This document shows, piece by piece, positions 17,736-27,896 of a stretch of DNA of 64,000 bases. A program made the translations under genes and the position numbers. The stretch lies in assembly GCF_002979455.1 (NCBI RefSeq), contig NZ_PCOU01000009.1, forward strand, positions 62,001 to 126,000, read 5' to 3'. The DNA comes from Chryseobacterium sp. MYb7 (GTDB lineage: Bacteria > Bacteroidota > Bacteroidia > Flavobacteriales > Weeksellaceae). The number at the start of each line of letters is the position of its first letter. Positions within the stretch are counted from its first letter, which is position 1. The notes under the pieces are model-generated. The model did no database searches and was not told the origin of the DNA. It worked only from the letters and a program-made list of their open reading frames with translations.

Positions 17736-18923
17736 ATGAAAAAGTTATTCGTGGTTTTTGTCTCATTGAGTGCCATATTCTGTTTTTCGCAGAAAAGTAC
17801 ATCCACATTTTCTGTTACTTACAATAGAAATATTGAGACTTATTTTCTTGCAGAAATACTGTCTGCAGAGCACCGAAAGAATAATAAGGATTTTGAACTT
17901 TATAAGATAAAAGAATGTTCTGTTTATCAACCGGTTGTTAAAAATGCTTTACAGAAATACGGCCATTTGAAAAACTCAGATATTGCTGTTTCAACTGCCA
18001 GACTCAATGATATTTTAATGGAAAAATATGGTGCCGGAAATGATGCAATGATGAAACCTCTGATGTATCATAAGGAATTTCCGGATGTGGAATGGATTAA
18101 TGATTATCGCTTTGAAAACAATAATCTTACAAAAGAACAGAATGAAGAAGCAACAGATTTAATTAAAAATTATCTTTCAGCGCTTTCAAAATTTTACATT
18201 CAGGAGAATATCGGGCAGTTTTTTAAAGAGAATCAAATCTTTTATAATGGCGGAATAGCGGAATACAACAAACAGATTCCTGACGGATTTACAAAAGCCA
18301 TGGAACAATTTTATGGTGAAAGTTTTAACACCTATACTATCATTATTTCTCCTATGATGATGTGGCCTATTGAAGATAATGAAGGAAGAGGAATTGCTAC
18401 CAATGTGATATTACCATCTGGAAAACAGAATATTTATGAGATTGCAAGTCCTTTTGTGAGGGTACAGAAACCGGGAGAATTTGGGTATGACAATCAGTTT
18501 CAGGCCAGATTTTTAAGTGTTCATGAATTTGGACATTCCTTTGTTAATAAAGAAGTTAATCAACAAACAGATAAGCTTACTAAATTTAAAGAGTTATTTG
18601 AAAAATCAAAACTAAAGGAAACCATGATCAAAACTGGAGGTTATGGAGATTATCAGACTTGCGTTGCTGAACATTTAGTAAGATTAGGCGAAATTGAAAC
18701 CGCCAGAATTCAAAAAGATGAGGAAAGGGTAAAAAGACTTCAGGAATATCATCTGAAAAATAATTTCATTTTTATCCCTTTATTAGAAGAAAAAGTAAAA
18801 GAATATAATTCTAACAGGAGAAAATATAAAACATTCGGAGCTTTCGTACAGAAACTGCTTGAAGTTTTTGAAAATAGTTCTGTGGAATTTATCAATGATG
18901 AACTGAACAAAGTAAAGAAATAA
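17736..18923 (+). CDS. secreted DUF4932-like protein with HExxH metallopeptidase motif
   Basis: This 395-residue secreted protein starts at 17736, where the signal peptide MKKLFVVFVSLSAIFCFSQ begins; the ATG at 17718 sits directly against a TATATTTA promoter-like box. Residues H263-E264-x-x-H267 (VHEFGHSF) form a zinc-peptidase motif, and a likely third ligand lies in the following helices (AEHLVRLGE). The overall pattern matches my memory of DUF4932 in Bacteroidota. The role is probably proteolytic, substrate unknown. It is 22 bases upstream of a dipeptidase gene, suggesting joint peptide processing. Confidence 0.82.
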   Translation: MKKLFVVFVSLSAIFCFSQKSTSTFSVTYNRNIETYFLAEILSAEHRKNNKDFELYKIKECSVYQPVVKNALQKYGHLKNSDIAVSTARLNDILMEKYGAGNDAMMKPLMYHKEFPDVEWINDYRFENNNLTKEQNEEATDLIKNYLSALSKFYIQENIGQFFKENQIFYNGGIAEYNKQIPDGFTKAMEQFYGESFNTYTIIISPMMMWPIEDNEGRGIATNVILPSGKQNIYEIASPFVRVQKPGEFGYDNQFQARFLSVHEFGHSFVNKEVNQQTDKLTKFKELFEKSKLKETMIKTGGYGDYQTCVAEHLVRLGEIETARIQKDEERVKRLQEYHLKNNFIFIPLLEEKVKEYNSNRRKYKTFGAFVQKLLEVFENSSVEFINDELNKVKK

Positions 18924-18945
18924 AAAATTCCAATATTACACTACT

Positions 18946-19920
18946 ATGAATACTATAAATATGGATCTGCACTGCGATTTATTATATTATCTGCTGAGAT
19001 CCGATGCTGCTATTGATGACAAAGAAATTGGCTGTTCACTGCCTTATTTACAGGAAGGAAATGTAAAACTTCAGATCATGGCAATGTATGCCGGAACAGG
19101 AGCAAACAGTACAGTTTATGGCCTGGAGCAGAGTAAGTTGTTTTCAAACCTTATTAAAAACGAGAATTTTTTCTTTTTTAATCACAATAATTATGAGGCT
19201 GAGGAAAATAAAAATCGGGTAGGAGTTCTTGCTTCTATAGAGAATGCATCCGCTTTCTGTGATGAAAACCAAAGTCTTGATTCCGGATTCAAAAATCTGG
19301 AAACGATTATTGAGAATGTACAAAAAGTCTTTTATATTGGTATTACCCATCATCTGGAAAACCGTTTCGGTGGTGGAAATAATGCAGCAGCAGGCTTAAA
19401 AGAAGACGGAAAAGTACTGATAGATTATATTGCCGACAGAAAAATTGCCATTGATTTAGCACATACAAGTGATCAGCTGGCCTATGATATTTTCACCTAT
19501 ATTGATCAGAGGAATTACTCAATTCCTATTCTGGCAAGCCATTCCAATTACAGATCTGTTTATAAAAACAACAGAAATCTTCCTGATGAACTGGTAAAAG
19601 AAGCCATTAACAGAAAGGGTTTAATTGGTCTTAATTTTATTAAAGATTATGTTGATATCGAGAATCCCGAAAGAATTTATGAACACATTCAATACGGTTT
19701 GGATCTTGGTGGAGAAGAAAGCATTGCTTATGGAGCAGATTATTTCTACTGGAAAGATCATCCGGACAAGTCCCGTCATCCTTTTTTCTTCCCGGAACAT
19801 TCCAACGCTTCTGGCTATCCTGCCATCAATAAAGAAATTGAAGAACGCTTTTCATCAGAGCTGGTAGAAAAAATCAGTCATAAAAATGTTTTGAATTTTA
19901 TAAAGAATATGTATAAATAA
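18946..19920 (+). CDS. M19 (renal/membrane) dipeptidase family protein
   Basis: This 324-residue dinuclear-zinc dipeptidase has the full ligand set of family M19: H9 and D11 (DLHCD), a bridging Glu in SIENA, His in DLAHTSD, His in ASHSNYRSV, and the late Asp in GADYFYW. No signal peptide is seen, so it is probably cytoplasmic. It hydrolyses dipeptides, often including D-residue substrates. It follows the HExxH protein by 22 bases, likely as one operon. Confidence 0.9.
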   Translation: MNTINMDLHCDLLYYLLRSDAAIDDKEIGCSLPYLQEGNVKLQIMAMYAGTGANSTVYGLEQSKLFSNLIKNENFFFFNHNNYEAEENKNRVGVLASIENASAFCDENQSLDSGFKNLETIIENVQKVFYIGITHHLENRFGGGNNAAAGLKEDGKVLIDYIADRKIAIDLAHTSDQLAYDIFTYIDQRNYSIPILASHSNYRSVYKNNRNLPDELVKEAINRKGLIGLNFIKDYVDIENPERIYEHIQYGLDLGGEESIAYGADYFYWKDHPDKSRHPFFFPEHSNASGYPAINKEIEERFSSELVEKISHKNVLNFIKNMYK

Positions 19921-19952
19921 AATCATTTTTGTCTTATTAAATCAAAGCATAA

Positions 19953-20109
19953 TTAACAGGTCGCTCCTTCGGAGCTATCATTTTAAAACAAATATGTCCT
20001 ATTAACCGTTAGCTCCTATTGGAGCCGGATTGAATCCCATCGGGATTTAGTGTTAATAGAAAAAAATGAAGTCTTCTCAAAATAAAGCTCCAGAGGAGCG
20101 ACCTGTTAA
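19953..20109. repeat. multi-hairpin palindromic repeat element
   Basis: A 157-base element is bounded by 24-bp inverted arms (19953-19976 and 20086-20109), with a perfect outer 15 bp (TTAACAGGTCGCTCC). Each arm is itself a hairpin (GCTCC-TTC-GGAGC; GCTCC-AGA-GGAGC), and the centre holds two more (GCTCC-TATT-GGAGC and AATCCC-ATC-GGGATT). No coding potential. It looks like a dispersed REP/MITE-type element. Confidence 0.75.
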
Positions 20110-20358
20110 CACATGCCATAAATATTAATATTTTCAATATAATTATCCTTAGTATTGGTAATGAAATAAAATATTTTGCTTTACAATTTTAGATGATTTT
20201 ATTCACCCATAAATTGAGCTGATAGGATAAAAAACCTGCTAGAATTGTTAAATCTATGAGGACATATATTAAAAGGGAAATAACTGATTTTGGTATTTTA
20301 TTTTACATTAAATAAAGTATTTTAAATATCTATAAAATAATGATTTACGTACTTTTAA
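20110..20358. other. AT-rich intergenic stretch, no gene seen
   Basis: The remainder of the 438-base gap between the dipeptidase and the convergent gene at 20359. No ORF, terminator or repeat was recognised. Confidence 0.4.
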
Positions 20359-21903
20359 TTAATGTTTTCTTTTATATTTTACTTTCTGCTTGATAATCTC
20401 AATAACATCCACATTCTGTACTTTAGATTTGATCCATCCATGAATGTCAATATAAAATAATGATCGTCTGTAATATTCGTTGTTGGAATACTCTTCCAGC
20501 TTTTTGTCAAAACTTTCAAATGCTTTCTGTCTCTGATCTAAGACCTGATTATTAAGATTCTTAAAAAACTGAATACTCTCAAAATGGAATTCTTCCGGCT
20601 TCTTCATTTTCTTGGCAAACTTCAAAGTAGAAGCAATAAATTCATCATAATCTTCATCATTTCCAGACTCATATTTTGCCATTAAGATCAGAATTCGTGT
20701 ATGGAACAAAAGATCTTCCTGCACATTTCCTTTAGATTCTATCACTCTCATAGAATACTCAATGGACTTATCAAACATTTTGCTGCCAAAGAACATGGCC
20801 GCCATTTTAAGGTAAAGAATCATGAAATGGTGCTCATCAATTCTCTCTCTAAGTCTTTCCATTTTTAATTCTACTTCAGGAATGAGCTTGGTTCCTGTAA
20901 AAAACTCTCCTTTTACAAAGTGAATATTCATCAGTGTGTTATACTGAGTAAGGAAAATAAGAGACTGAAGGTTTTCGTTCTGAACAAAATTTTCTGCATG
21001 TACCATTGTATTGAAATTCTCAAAATGTTCTTCCAGAATATCAATATTTCCATACAAAAACAGGATTTTCAACAGATAAGTATTCCCTTTGATATACCAA
21101 ACCGGATGGCTGTAGATCATTTCCGGTTTCTTATGAAAAAGATCTACCCATTGATACGCATATTTCAACGTGTATTTGTAATCCTGTAAAAGCTGGTTTT
21201 TCCAGACATGAGCTTTGTAATACCAAAGTTTTTCTGTGAAATTCAGCTTTTCGGGGTTTATATTTTTAATCTGAGCATTGAAAACATCCATCACTTCCTG
21301 TCGGTCTGTATCATTTTTTACATAGCCGTGGGTAAGCATTTCACTGTATAATTTCAATGAAAGATTAGATAATTTTGTGGTGTAACGATTCTGTTTACTG
21401 ATATCCTGAGATTGCTTGATCAGTTCTTCTGCACGTCCTTCAATACTTCGTGTAATAAATTGGGATTCAATTACTTTTTCAAGATCTATGATTTCAGAAG
21501 CGATACTTTTCTCATCCAATTCCAATGCGGTTTGCTTGGTCTTATCCAATATCTTTAAAGCCTGTTTATAAAGCCCTTTTTGATACAGAATATTGGCGAA
21601 ATCCAACTGTTCACGAAGCTGGATTCTGTAGTTCTGATGACTTGGGTTCATACGGAGGCTCACCAGAATCTGTTTGTAAAGATGGGCTTTCAGGTTGGAA
21701 AGCTGTTGTTTGGTGGAAATTTTTTTCTCAATGATAATGCTTTCATCATATTCCTTCATCTTATCCATTTCGGAAAATAACAATAGAAATTTGGCATCTA
21801 CGTTAATCCCGAGACGGTTTACATATAACTTAAACTGTCTTTTTTCAGAGGTGGTCAATGACTTTACCAATACAAACAAAAAATCTTTCTGCAATTCTGC
21901 CAT
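20359..21903 (-). CDS. large helical-repeat protein, unknown function
   Basis: This 514-residue protein without a signal peptide or membrane segment is almost wholly alpha-helical, with TPR-like helix pairs (for example LYQKGLYKQALKILDKTKQT near residue 110 and MFDKSIEYSMRVIES near 380). The start MAELQKDFLFVLVKSLTTSEKRQFK is highly charged. I remember similar proteins annotated only as hypothetical in Flavobacteriia. It is divergent from leuA. A scaffold role is likely, but that is inference. Confidence 0.85.
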   Translation of the reverse strand: MAELQKDFLFVLVKSLTTSEKRQFKLYVNRLGINVDAKFLLLFSEMDKMKEYDESIIIEKKISTKQQLSNLKAHLYKQILVSLRMNPSHQNYRIQLREQLDFANILYQKGLYKQALKILDKTKQTALELDEKSIASEIIDLEKVIESQFITRSIEGRAEELIKQSQDISKQNRYTTKLSNLSLKLYSEMLTHGYVKNDTDRQEVMDVFNAQIKNINPEKLNFTEKLWYYKAHVWKNQLLQDYKYTLKYAYQWVDLFHKKPEMIYSHPVWYIKGNTYLLKILFLYGNIDILEEHFENFNTMVHAENFVQNENLQSLIFLTQYNTLMNIHFVKGEFFTGTKLIPEVELKMERLRERIDEHHFMILYLKMAAMFFGSKMFDKSIEYSMRVIESKGNVQEDLLFHTRILILMAKYESGNDEDYDEFIASTLKFAKKMKKPEEFHFESIQFFKNLNNQVLDQRQKAFESFDKKLEEYSNNEYYRRSLFYIDIHGWIKSKVQNVDVIEIIKQKVKYKRKH

Positions 21904-22015
21904 TGTAAATTTTTATAAATTAAATTATTGATTAACAAATGAATACAATTGTTTTTTTAGCTGTTGAATATTGTAATTTTCAGAAAAAATGAAAATAAAA
22001 AAATATTGCATGCTG

Positions 22016-22023
22016 TAGTTTTG
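22016..22023 (+). promoter_or_regulatory. -7 box of the leu operon promoter
   Basis: TAGTTTTG matches TAnnTTTG, 28 bases upstream of the leuA start. No leucine-rich leader peptide or T-box-like structure was seen downstream of it. Confidence 0.55.
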
Positions 22024-22051
22024 AGCCAAAATTAAGTAAAAAACTTCACTT

Positions 22052-23215
22052 ATGAATTCCGAAAAAATCGAAATTTTTGATACGACACTGAGAGATGGGG
22101 AACAGGTTCCGGGATGTAAACTGAACACGGAACAGAAGCTGATTATTGCTGAAAGGCTTGACGAGTTGGGAATTGATATCATTGAAGCGGGATTCCCAAT
22201 TTCAAGTCCCGGAGATTTTGAATCTGTTTCAGAAATCTCAAAACTGGTAAAAAATGCAAAGGTATGCGGACTGACGAGAGCAAACAAAAAAGATATTGAT
22301 GTGGCAGCTGAAGCTCTGAAGTTGGCAAAGAAACCAAGAATTCACACTGGAATCGGAACTTCTGATTCTCATATTAAATACAAATTCAACTCAACAAGAG
22401 AAGATATTATTGAAAGGGCAGCAGATGCTGTAAGGTATGCTAAGACATACGTGGAAGACGTAGAATTTTATGCTGAAGATGCCGGAAGAACGGATAATGA
22501 ATATTTGGCAAGGGTTTGCGAAGCCGTTATCAAAGCGGGAGCAACTGTCCTGAATATTCCTGACACCACAGGATATTGCCTGCCGGAAGAATATGGTCAG
22601 AAAATAAAATACCTCAGGGAAAATGTAAAAGGAATCGAAAAAGTGGTGCTTTCATGTCATTGTCACAATGATCTTGGATTGGCTACTGCCAATTCTATTG
22701 CCGGAGCTATCAATGGTGCGCGTCAGATTGAATGTACCATCAACGGATTGGGAGAAAGAGCAGGAAATACGGCTTTGGAGGAAGTCGTCATGATTTTGAA
22801 ACAACATAAAGATTTGAACCTGCATACCGATGTGAATTCCAGAATGTTGAATGAAATGAGTACAATGGTGTCTGATCTTATGGGAATGTCTGTACAGCCT
22901 AATAAAGCTATTGTAGGAGCTAATGCTTTTGCTCACAGCTCAGGAATTCATCAGGATGGTGTTATTAAAAACAGAGAAACTTATGAGATTATTGATCCTG
23001 CAGAAGTAGGTGTGAATGCTTCTTCGATTATTCTTACTGCCAGAAGCGGACGTTCAGCATTGGCTTACCGCTTCAAACATATCGGTTATGAAGTGACCAA
23101 AAATGAACTTGATTACCTATATCAGGAGTTTTTAAAAATCGCTGACCTTAAAAAAGAAATATGTAATGATGATCTGAGCCTGATGATGGATTCTTTCAAC
23201 AGAAAAATTGGATAG
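22052..23215 (+). CDS. leuA: 2-isopropylmalate synthase (short form)
   Basis: Condenses acetyl-CoA with 2-ketoisovalerate, the first committed step of leucine synthesis. The TIM-barrel HMGL-like motifs are intact: [13 protein letters not shown] near residue 10, [13 protein letters not shown] and the [13 protein letters not shown] motif. At 387 residues it contains the catalytic barrel and a short linker domain but lacks the roughly 120-residue C-terminal leucine-binding domain of the classical enzyme. Other functions of the family (homocitrate or citramalate synthase) are less likely because leuCDB follow directly. Confidence 0.93.
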   Translation: MNSEKIEIFDTTLRDGEQVPGCKLNTEQKLIIAERLDELGIDIIEAGFPISSPGDFESVSEISKLVKNAKVCGLTRANKKDIDVAAEALKLAKKPRIHTGIGTSDSHIKYKFNSTREDIIERAADAVRYAKTYVEDVEFYAEDAGRTDNEYLARVCEAVIKAGATVLNIPDTTGYCLPEEYGQKIKYLRENVKGIEKVVLSCHCHNDLGLATANSIAGAINGARQIECTINGLGERAGNTALEEVVMILKQHKDLNLHTDVNSRMLNEMSTMVSDLMGMSVQPNKAIVGANAFAHSSGIHQDGVIKNRETYEIIDPAEVGVNASSIILTARSGRSALAYRFKHIGYEVTKNELDYLYQEFLKIADLKKEICNDDLSLMMDSFNRKIG

Positions 23216-23244
23216 GTTTGATTTAAATCAAGATAAAGTAAACA

Positions 23245-24633
23245 ATGAACAACAGTAAAAAGACACTTTTTGATAAAGTTTGGGACGCTCACGTGGTAGA
23301 AACCATTCCGGAGGGACCTCAGATCATTTATATAGACAAACATCTTATTCATGAGGTAACCAGCCCTCAGGCTTTTGCAGAACTTGGATCCAGAAACCTG
23401 GAAATATTCAGACCGGAACAGATTGTAGCCACTGCGGACCACAATGTTCCTACTTTGCATCAGGAACAACCAATTAGAGATGAACTTTCAAGAAATCAGG
23501 TAGAGCAGCTTACAGAAAACTGTCAGAAAAACAATATTGAGCTTTTCGGATTAGGACATCAATATCAGGGAATTGTTCACATCATCGCTCCGGAATTAGG
23601 GATTACCCAGCCGGGAATGAGTATTGTTTGTGGTGACAGCCACACTTCTACGCATGGTGCATTTGGATCTATTGCTTTTGGTATCGGAACCAGTCAGGTT
23701 GCGCAGGTATTTGCGAGCCAGTGCCTGCTGTTGAATAAGCCAAAATCAATGAGAATTACAGTCAGTGGTAAATTGAATGAAAATGTTCAACCTAAAGATG
23801 TTATTCTTTATATCATTTCAAAAATAGGTACAGACGGAGGAACAGGATATTTCTGTGAATATGCAGGAAATGTGTTTGAAGAAATGTCAATGGAAGGAAG
23901 AATGACAGTCTGCAATATGAGTATTGAAATGGGTGCCAGAGGCGGAATGATTGCTCCTGACGAAACCACTTTTGAATATGTACAGGGAAGAAAATTTGCT
24001 CCAGAGGGAGAGGAATGGAATGAAAAAGTAGCCTATTGGAAAACTTTGAAAACAGATAAAGGAGCCATTTTTGATGAAGAATTAAGCTTTGATGCTTCAG
24101 ATATCTATCCAATGATTACGTATGGAACCAATCCGGGAATGGGGATTTCAATCCGCGAAGTTATTCCGACACCACAAAATGAATCAGAAGAAAAAGCATT
24201 GAAATATATGGGACTGGCAGCTGGACAGGCTGTTAATAGTATCAAGGTTAATTATGTTTTCATAGGAAGCTGTACCAACGCAAGAATAGAAGATTTCCGC
24301 TCTGCAGCCCAGTATATTAAAGGGAAAAGCAAGTCAGAAGCTGTAAAAGCACTGATTGTTCCGGGATCTCAGCAAGTGGTGAAACAGATTTATGAAGAAG
24401 GTTTGGATAAAATATTCAATGATGCAGGGTTTCAGATTCGTCAGCCGGGATGTTCAGCGTGTCTGGCGATGAATGATGATAAAATTCCGGAAGGAGAATA
24501 TTGTGTTTCCACTTCCAACAGAAACTTTGAAGGCAGACAGGGACAAGGTTCAAGAACAATTCTTGCCAGCCCGCTTACCGCAGCAAAAGCAGCCATAGAA
24601 GGTAAAATCTCAGCTTTTGAAAGTGTAAACTAA
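23245..24633 (+). CDS. leuC: 3-isopropylmalate dehydratase large subunit
   Basis: Large subunit (462 residues) of isopropylmalate isomerase; with LeuD it interconverts 2- and 3-isopropylmalate. Aconitase-type features are the three 4Fe-4S cysteines ([11 protein letters not shown] and [10 protein letters not shown]), the [13 protein letters not shown] motif and a near-start [10 protein letters not shown]. It starts 29 bases after leuA and continues the operon. Confidence 0.97.
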   Translation: MNNSKKTLFDKVWDAHVVETIPEGPQIIYIDKHLIHEVTSPQAFAELGSRNLEIFRPEQIVATADHNVPTLHQEQPIRDELSRNQVEQLTENCQKNNIELFGLGHQYQGIVHIIAPELGITQPGMSIVCGDSHTSTHGAFGSIAFGIGTSQVAQVFASQCLLLNKPKSMRITVSGKLNENVQPKDVILYIISKIGTDGGTGYFCEYAGNVFEEMSMEGRMTVCNMSIEMGARGGMIAPDETTFEYVQGRKFAPEGEEWNEKVAYWKTLKTDKGAIFDEELSFDASDIYPMITYGTNPGMGISIREVIPTPQNESEEKALKYMGLAAGQAVNSIKVNYVFIGSCTNARIEDFRSAAQYIKGKSKSEAVKALIVPGSQQVVKQIYEEGLDKIFNDAGFQIRQPGCSACLAMNDDKIPEGEYCVSTSNRNFEGRQGQGSRTILASPLTAAKAAIEGKISAFESVN

Positions 24634-24648
24634 ACAGATTAAAAGTAC

Positions 24649-25257
24649 ATGCAAAAATTAGTTGTTTTAAAATCCCGCGCAGTTCCATTGCCGGCAGAAA
24701 ATATAGATACAGACCAGATTATTCCGGCAAGATTCCTGAAAAGTATAGACCGAAAAGGTTTTGGAGAAAATCTGTTTAGAGACTGGAGATTCAATATGCA
24801 TACAGGAGAACCCAATCCGGACTTTGTTTTAAACAATCCTAAATTCGGAGGTGAGATTCTGGTAGCAGGTAATAACTTTGGTTGTGGAAGCAGCCGTGAA
24901 CATGCAGCCTGGTCTTTAACAGATTATGGATTTAAAGTAATTGTTTCAAGCTATTTTGCTGATATATTCAAAGGAAATGCTCTGAACAACGGACTTCTTC
25001 CTGTAAAGGTTTCCGAAGAATTTTTAAAAGAAATTTTAGAAGGAATCAACGAAAATCCTGACAATGAAATTGCCATTGATGTAGAATTACAGTCCATCAG
25101 CTTTAAAGATACCACGGAAACCTTTGAAATTGATTCTTACAAAAAAATATGCCTGCTAAACGGCTATGACGATATTGATTTTTTAATCAGCAGAAAGCAG
25201 ACGATCACAGAATTTGAATTAAAAACACAAAAAGCAAATGAGCGACAGTTATTTTAA
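24649..25257 (+). CDS. leuD: 3-isopropylmalate dehydratase small subunit
   Basis: Small subunit (202 residues) of isopropylmalate isomerase, with the swivelling domain signature ([44 protein letters not shown]). It starts 15 bases after leuC, and its last 20 bases overlap the start of leuB, so translation of the two is probably coupled. Confidence 0.96.
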   Translation: MQKLVVLKSRAVPLPAENIDTDQIIPARFLKSIDRKGFGENLFRDWRFNMHTGEPNPDFVLNNPKFGGEILVAGNNFGCGSSREHAAWSLTDYGFKVIVSSYFADIFKGNALNNGLLPVKVSEEFLKEILEGINENPDNEIAIDVELQSISFKDTTETFEIDSYKKICLLNGYDDIDFLISRKQTITEFELKTQKANERQLF

Positions 25258-26362
25258 AATTGCGGTTCTTCCCGGAGATGGGATTGGCCCGGAAATCATC
25301 AGTGAAAGCATTAAAATATTAGATGTTATTGCTGAAGCTTTTCAATGCAAATTTCATTTTGATTATGGATTAATAGGTGCAGAAGCTATTTTTAAAACAG
25401 GAAATCCTTTGCCTGAAGAAACTTTAAAGATTTGTAAAGAATCTGATGCTGTGCTTTTCGGGGCTATTGGTGATCCGGTTTTTGATAACAATCCTGAAGC
25501 CAAAGTAAGACCTGAACAGGGATTATTGAAACTTCGTAAAGAGTTGGGATTGTTTGCCAATATCCGTCCTTTGAAAACGTATGCATCTCTGATCGATAAA
25601 AGTCCTTTGAAAAGAGAAATTATTGAAGGAGCAGATATTCAGATTTTCAGAGAACTGGTAAGCGGAATTTATTTTGGTGAAAAATTTACAGATCCTGAAG
25701 GAGCTTATGCTTATGATGTCTGTAAATACAGCCGTGAAGATATTATTCCGATTGTTCATATGGCGTTTCAGGAAGCTCAGAAAAGAAATAAAAAGCTTAC
25801 CCTTATTGATAAAGCCAATGTTCTTGATACTTCAAGATTGTGGAGAAAAACGTGTCAGGAAATTGCATCGGAATATCCTGATGTACAGCTGGATTATATG
25901 TTTGTAGACAATGCTGCTATGCAGCTGATTCTTAATCCTAAGCATTTTGATGTTATTGTAACGGAAAATATGTTTGGTGATATTATTTCAGACGAAGCAA
26001 GTGTGATCGGAGGGTCTATCGGATTGCTGCCATCTGCTTCGGTAGGAGAAAAGAACGCTTTATTTGAGCCTATTCATGGATCATATCCACAGGCAAAAGG
26101 AAAAGGAATTGCCAATCCTGTAGCATCTATTTTAAGTGTGGCAATGATGCTGGATCATCTTAATTTAAAGGCAGCAGCAGACAAATTGAGACAATCTGTA
26201 GAACATGCTATTGAAAACAAGTATGTTACCATTGATCTTAATACCAAACAATATTACTCAACAAGTGAGGTAGGAAGCTTTATTGCAGATCATATCAGAT
26301 ATTCAGAAAAGTCCTATTACAATTTTGAAAATATCAAGATCGGAAAATCAACCATCGTATAA
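25238..26362 (+). CDS. leuB: 3-isopropylmalate dehydrogenase
   Basis: NAD-dependent oxidative decarboxylation of 3-isopropylmalate gives 2-ketoisocaproate, the precursor of leucine. The 374-residue protein shows GDGIGPEI near the N-terminus, [24 protein letters not shown] and the NAD-site [18 protein letters not shown]. It overlaps leuD by 20 bases and is the last gene of leuACDB, followed by a strong terminator. Confidence 0.96.
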   Translation: MSDSYFKIAVLPGDGIGPEIISESIKILDVIAEAFQCKFHFDYGLIGAEAIFKTGNPLPEETLKICKESDAVLFGAIGDPVFDNNPEAKVRPEQGLLKLRKELGLFANIRPLKTYASLIDKSPLKREIIEGADIQIFRELVSGIYFGEKFTDPEGAYAYDVCKYSREDIIPIVHMAFQEAQKRNKKLTLIDKANVLDTSRLWRKTCQEIASEYPDVQLDYMFVDNAAMQLILNPKHFDVIVTENMFGDIISDEASVIGGSIGLLPSASVGEKNALFEPIHGSYPQAKGKGIANPVASILSVAMMLDHLNLKAAADKLRQSVEHAIENKYVTIDLNTKQYYSTSEVGSFIADHIRYSEKSYYNFENIKIGKSTIV

Positions 26363-26388
26363 AAAAGTTCATTTAGATAGTTAGAAAG

Positions 26389-26430
26389 AAAAGTTCCGCC
26401 TCGTATGAGACGGAACTTTTCGTTTTTTTT
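26389..26430 (+). terminator. terminator of leuACDB
   Basis: AAAAGTTCCG (26389-26398) pairs perfectly with CGGAACTTTT (26411-26420), then an 8-T run. Confidence 0.9.
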
Positions 26431-26458
26431 AATATCAATAAGCCTTTACAGCTCTTTG

Positions 26459-26641
26459 TTATTTTGTATTATCCGTTTTTCCTGATTTATTTTTGGAAGA
26501 CTTTTGAATATCTTCTTTGTCAATATCAGGCGGATTGGTCTTTTTCGAAGCTGCAGGAATATCCTGGAAATCCTGATTTTGCTTTTGGGTTTCTGCGGTG
26601 TTGGCAGATTCTTTCTTGTGGGTGTTTCCTTTTTTATCCAT
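26459..26641 (-). CDS. small hydrophilic, probably disordered protein
   Basis: A 60-residue ORF with no hydrophobic core: rich in Lys, Asn, Asp, Gln and Thr (start MDKKGNTHKKESANTAETQK). This bias suits an intrinsically disordered stress-type or nucleic-acid-binding small protein. An overlapping minus-strand frame (26446-26676) is longer but has a less protein-like composition. No family is recognised. Confidence 0.6.
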   Translation of the reverse strand: MDKKGNTHKKESANTAETQKQNQDFQDIPAASKKTNPPDIDKEDIQKSSKNKSGKTDNTK

Positions 26642-26720
26642 AACTTTGAATTTTTAATACTATATGATATTATCATTCAAAGTGTTTGCCAAAAATGGGA
26701 ATACTTAAAATCTTATCCTT

Positions 26721-27326
26721 TTAAAGACCTAAGATACCAATTTTTCCGGTTTTATCCTCTATTTCATAATTTAAAGCCTTGGCCAAAACGAAAACATTAT
26801 TCAGATTTTCCATCAGCTGTTTACGACCTTCTGTTCGTAATTGATTCTGATCAATTGATTTCTCTGCTGTTTCTTTAGCTTTCTGGGTAACATTTTTAAT
26901 ATCTTTTTCCGAAATTCTGTTAATAAAAGAATCATCCAAAGATTGAATCTCAACACTTGGTGTAATTCTTATTTCAGCATCAGGAAGCTCAGTAATGATC
27001 AATTTTTTATTGATGGAATCTACTTCGATCTTCATTTTGTTAAGGTCATAAGAAACCTGTGCATTGGTCTTGGTATAGGTAATAATGCTGTTGCTGGAAA
27101 TTTCTTTCCCAAAAACTTCATAACCCATTTTGGTTTTCTGCATACTGGAAGTATTCTGCTCCATCACCACCATCTTATTCATCTTGGAAATCTGATTGGT
27201 CAGGATGTAATAATCCGACTTTTCAGTTTTACTTCCAAGGTTAAGACAGGATTTCAGACCAAAAAACAGAAGCACCATGGCTCCGGCACCTGCTGCAAAG
27301 GATAATATGGTTCTATAATTTCTCAA
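26721..27326 (-). CDS. DUF4230 family membrane-anchored protein
   Basis: This 201-residue protein has an N-terminal transmembrane anchor (about residues 8-25) and an extracytoplasmic domain matching my recollection of DUF4230 (SKMNKMVVMEQNTSS, then ANAQVSYDLNKMKIEVD-like strands and a helical end). Function is unknown. It is the third gene of a tight operon: 3 bases after the thioredoxin-like gene, which is itself 3 bases after the pyrophosphohydrolase gene. Confidence 0.8.
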   Translation of the reverse strand: MRNYRTILSFAAGAGAMVLLFFGLKSCLNLGSKTEKSDYYILTNQISKMNKMVVMEQNTSSMQKTKMGYEVFGKEISSNSIITYTKTNAQVSYDLNKMKIEVDSINKKLIITELPDAEIRITPSVEIQSLDDSFINRISEKDIKNVTQKAKETAEKSIDQNQLRTEGRKQLMENLNNVFVLAKALNYEIEDKTGKIGILGL

Positions 27327-27329
27327 AAT

Positions 27330-27893
27330 CTATTTAAAAATTTCTTTGATGACAGATGAATCATTCTTTTTAAGAATTTGAACTAAATCTCTTTCAATAT
27401 ATCCTGTAGTAGGCATTTCTATGATTCTACCAACCTCTTTTCCGTATCTTTTCAGGATAATGGTAGGAACTTTCTGGATATTATAAAGGCTTTCGTCTCC
27501 TGTAGGAGATTCTTTTTTACGGTTTACCGCTATAATATTTAATTTATTTTCAGGATAGTTGGCTGCTTCCAATATTTTCATCAGTCTTGGAAAATCTCTG
27601 TGACTGTCTTCGCACCATGTTCCCATAAAAACAATGATGTCATAAGTACCAATTTTTCCTTTTCTTAATTCGCTGACTGCTTTTTCGTCAATAGCATACT
27701 CATCATGTTCTTTTACATACCAATCTGCATAAGGAGCTTTTAAAAACTGCTCTTTCAGTTGGTTTCCTAAAAGCATCTTTCCATCTTTCTGTGTGTCAAC
27801 TTCTCTGTTTACCACTACTTTTTGAGCGCTAAGCTGTTGAGTAGCTAAAAATAAGCTTGAAAAGGCAACAATATTGGTAATAAATTTTTTCAT
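27330..27893 (-). CDS. secreted thioredoxin-fold protein with CxxS active site
   Basis: This 187-residue protein has a signal peptide (ending LSAQ near residue 24) and a thioredoxin fold: beta strand VFMGTWCEDSHRDFPR and the cis-proline VPTIIL. The active site is C-E-D-S, so the second (resolving) cysteine is a serine. Such sites favour mixed-disulfide trapping, glutathionylation-type or chaperone roles over full oxidoreduction (family knowledge; role here inferred). It is the second gene of the 28364-26721 operon. Confidence 0.82.
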   Translation of the reverse strand: MKKFITNIVAFSSLFLATQQLSAQKVVVNREVDTQKDGKMLLGNQLKEQFLKAPYADWYVKEHDEYAIDEKAVSELRKGKIGTYDIIVFMGTWCEDSHRDFPRLMKILEAANYPENKLNIIAVNRKKESPTGDESLYNIQKVPTIILKRYGKEVGRIIEMPTTGYIERDLVQILKKNDSSVIKEIFK

Positions 27894-27896
27894 ATT

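Noticed and set aside
21989..22018. short peptide MKIKKYCML as a leu leader peptide
   Set aside because: It overlaps the -7 box TAGTTTTG, so it would not be transcribed from that promoter, and it has a single Leu codon only.
26446..26676. 76-residue overlapping minus-strand ORF
   Set aside because: It overlaps the 60-residue ORF (26459-26641) in another frame. The shorter one has a coherent hydrophilic composition, whereas this is a mixed Lys/Ile/Pro string typical of an out-of-frame read.
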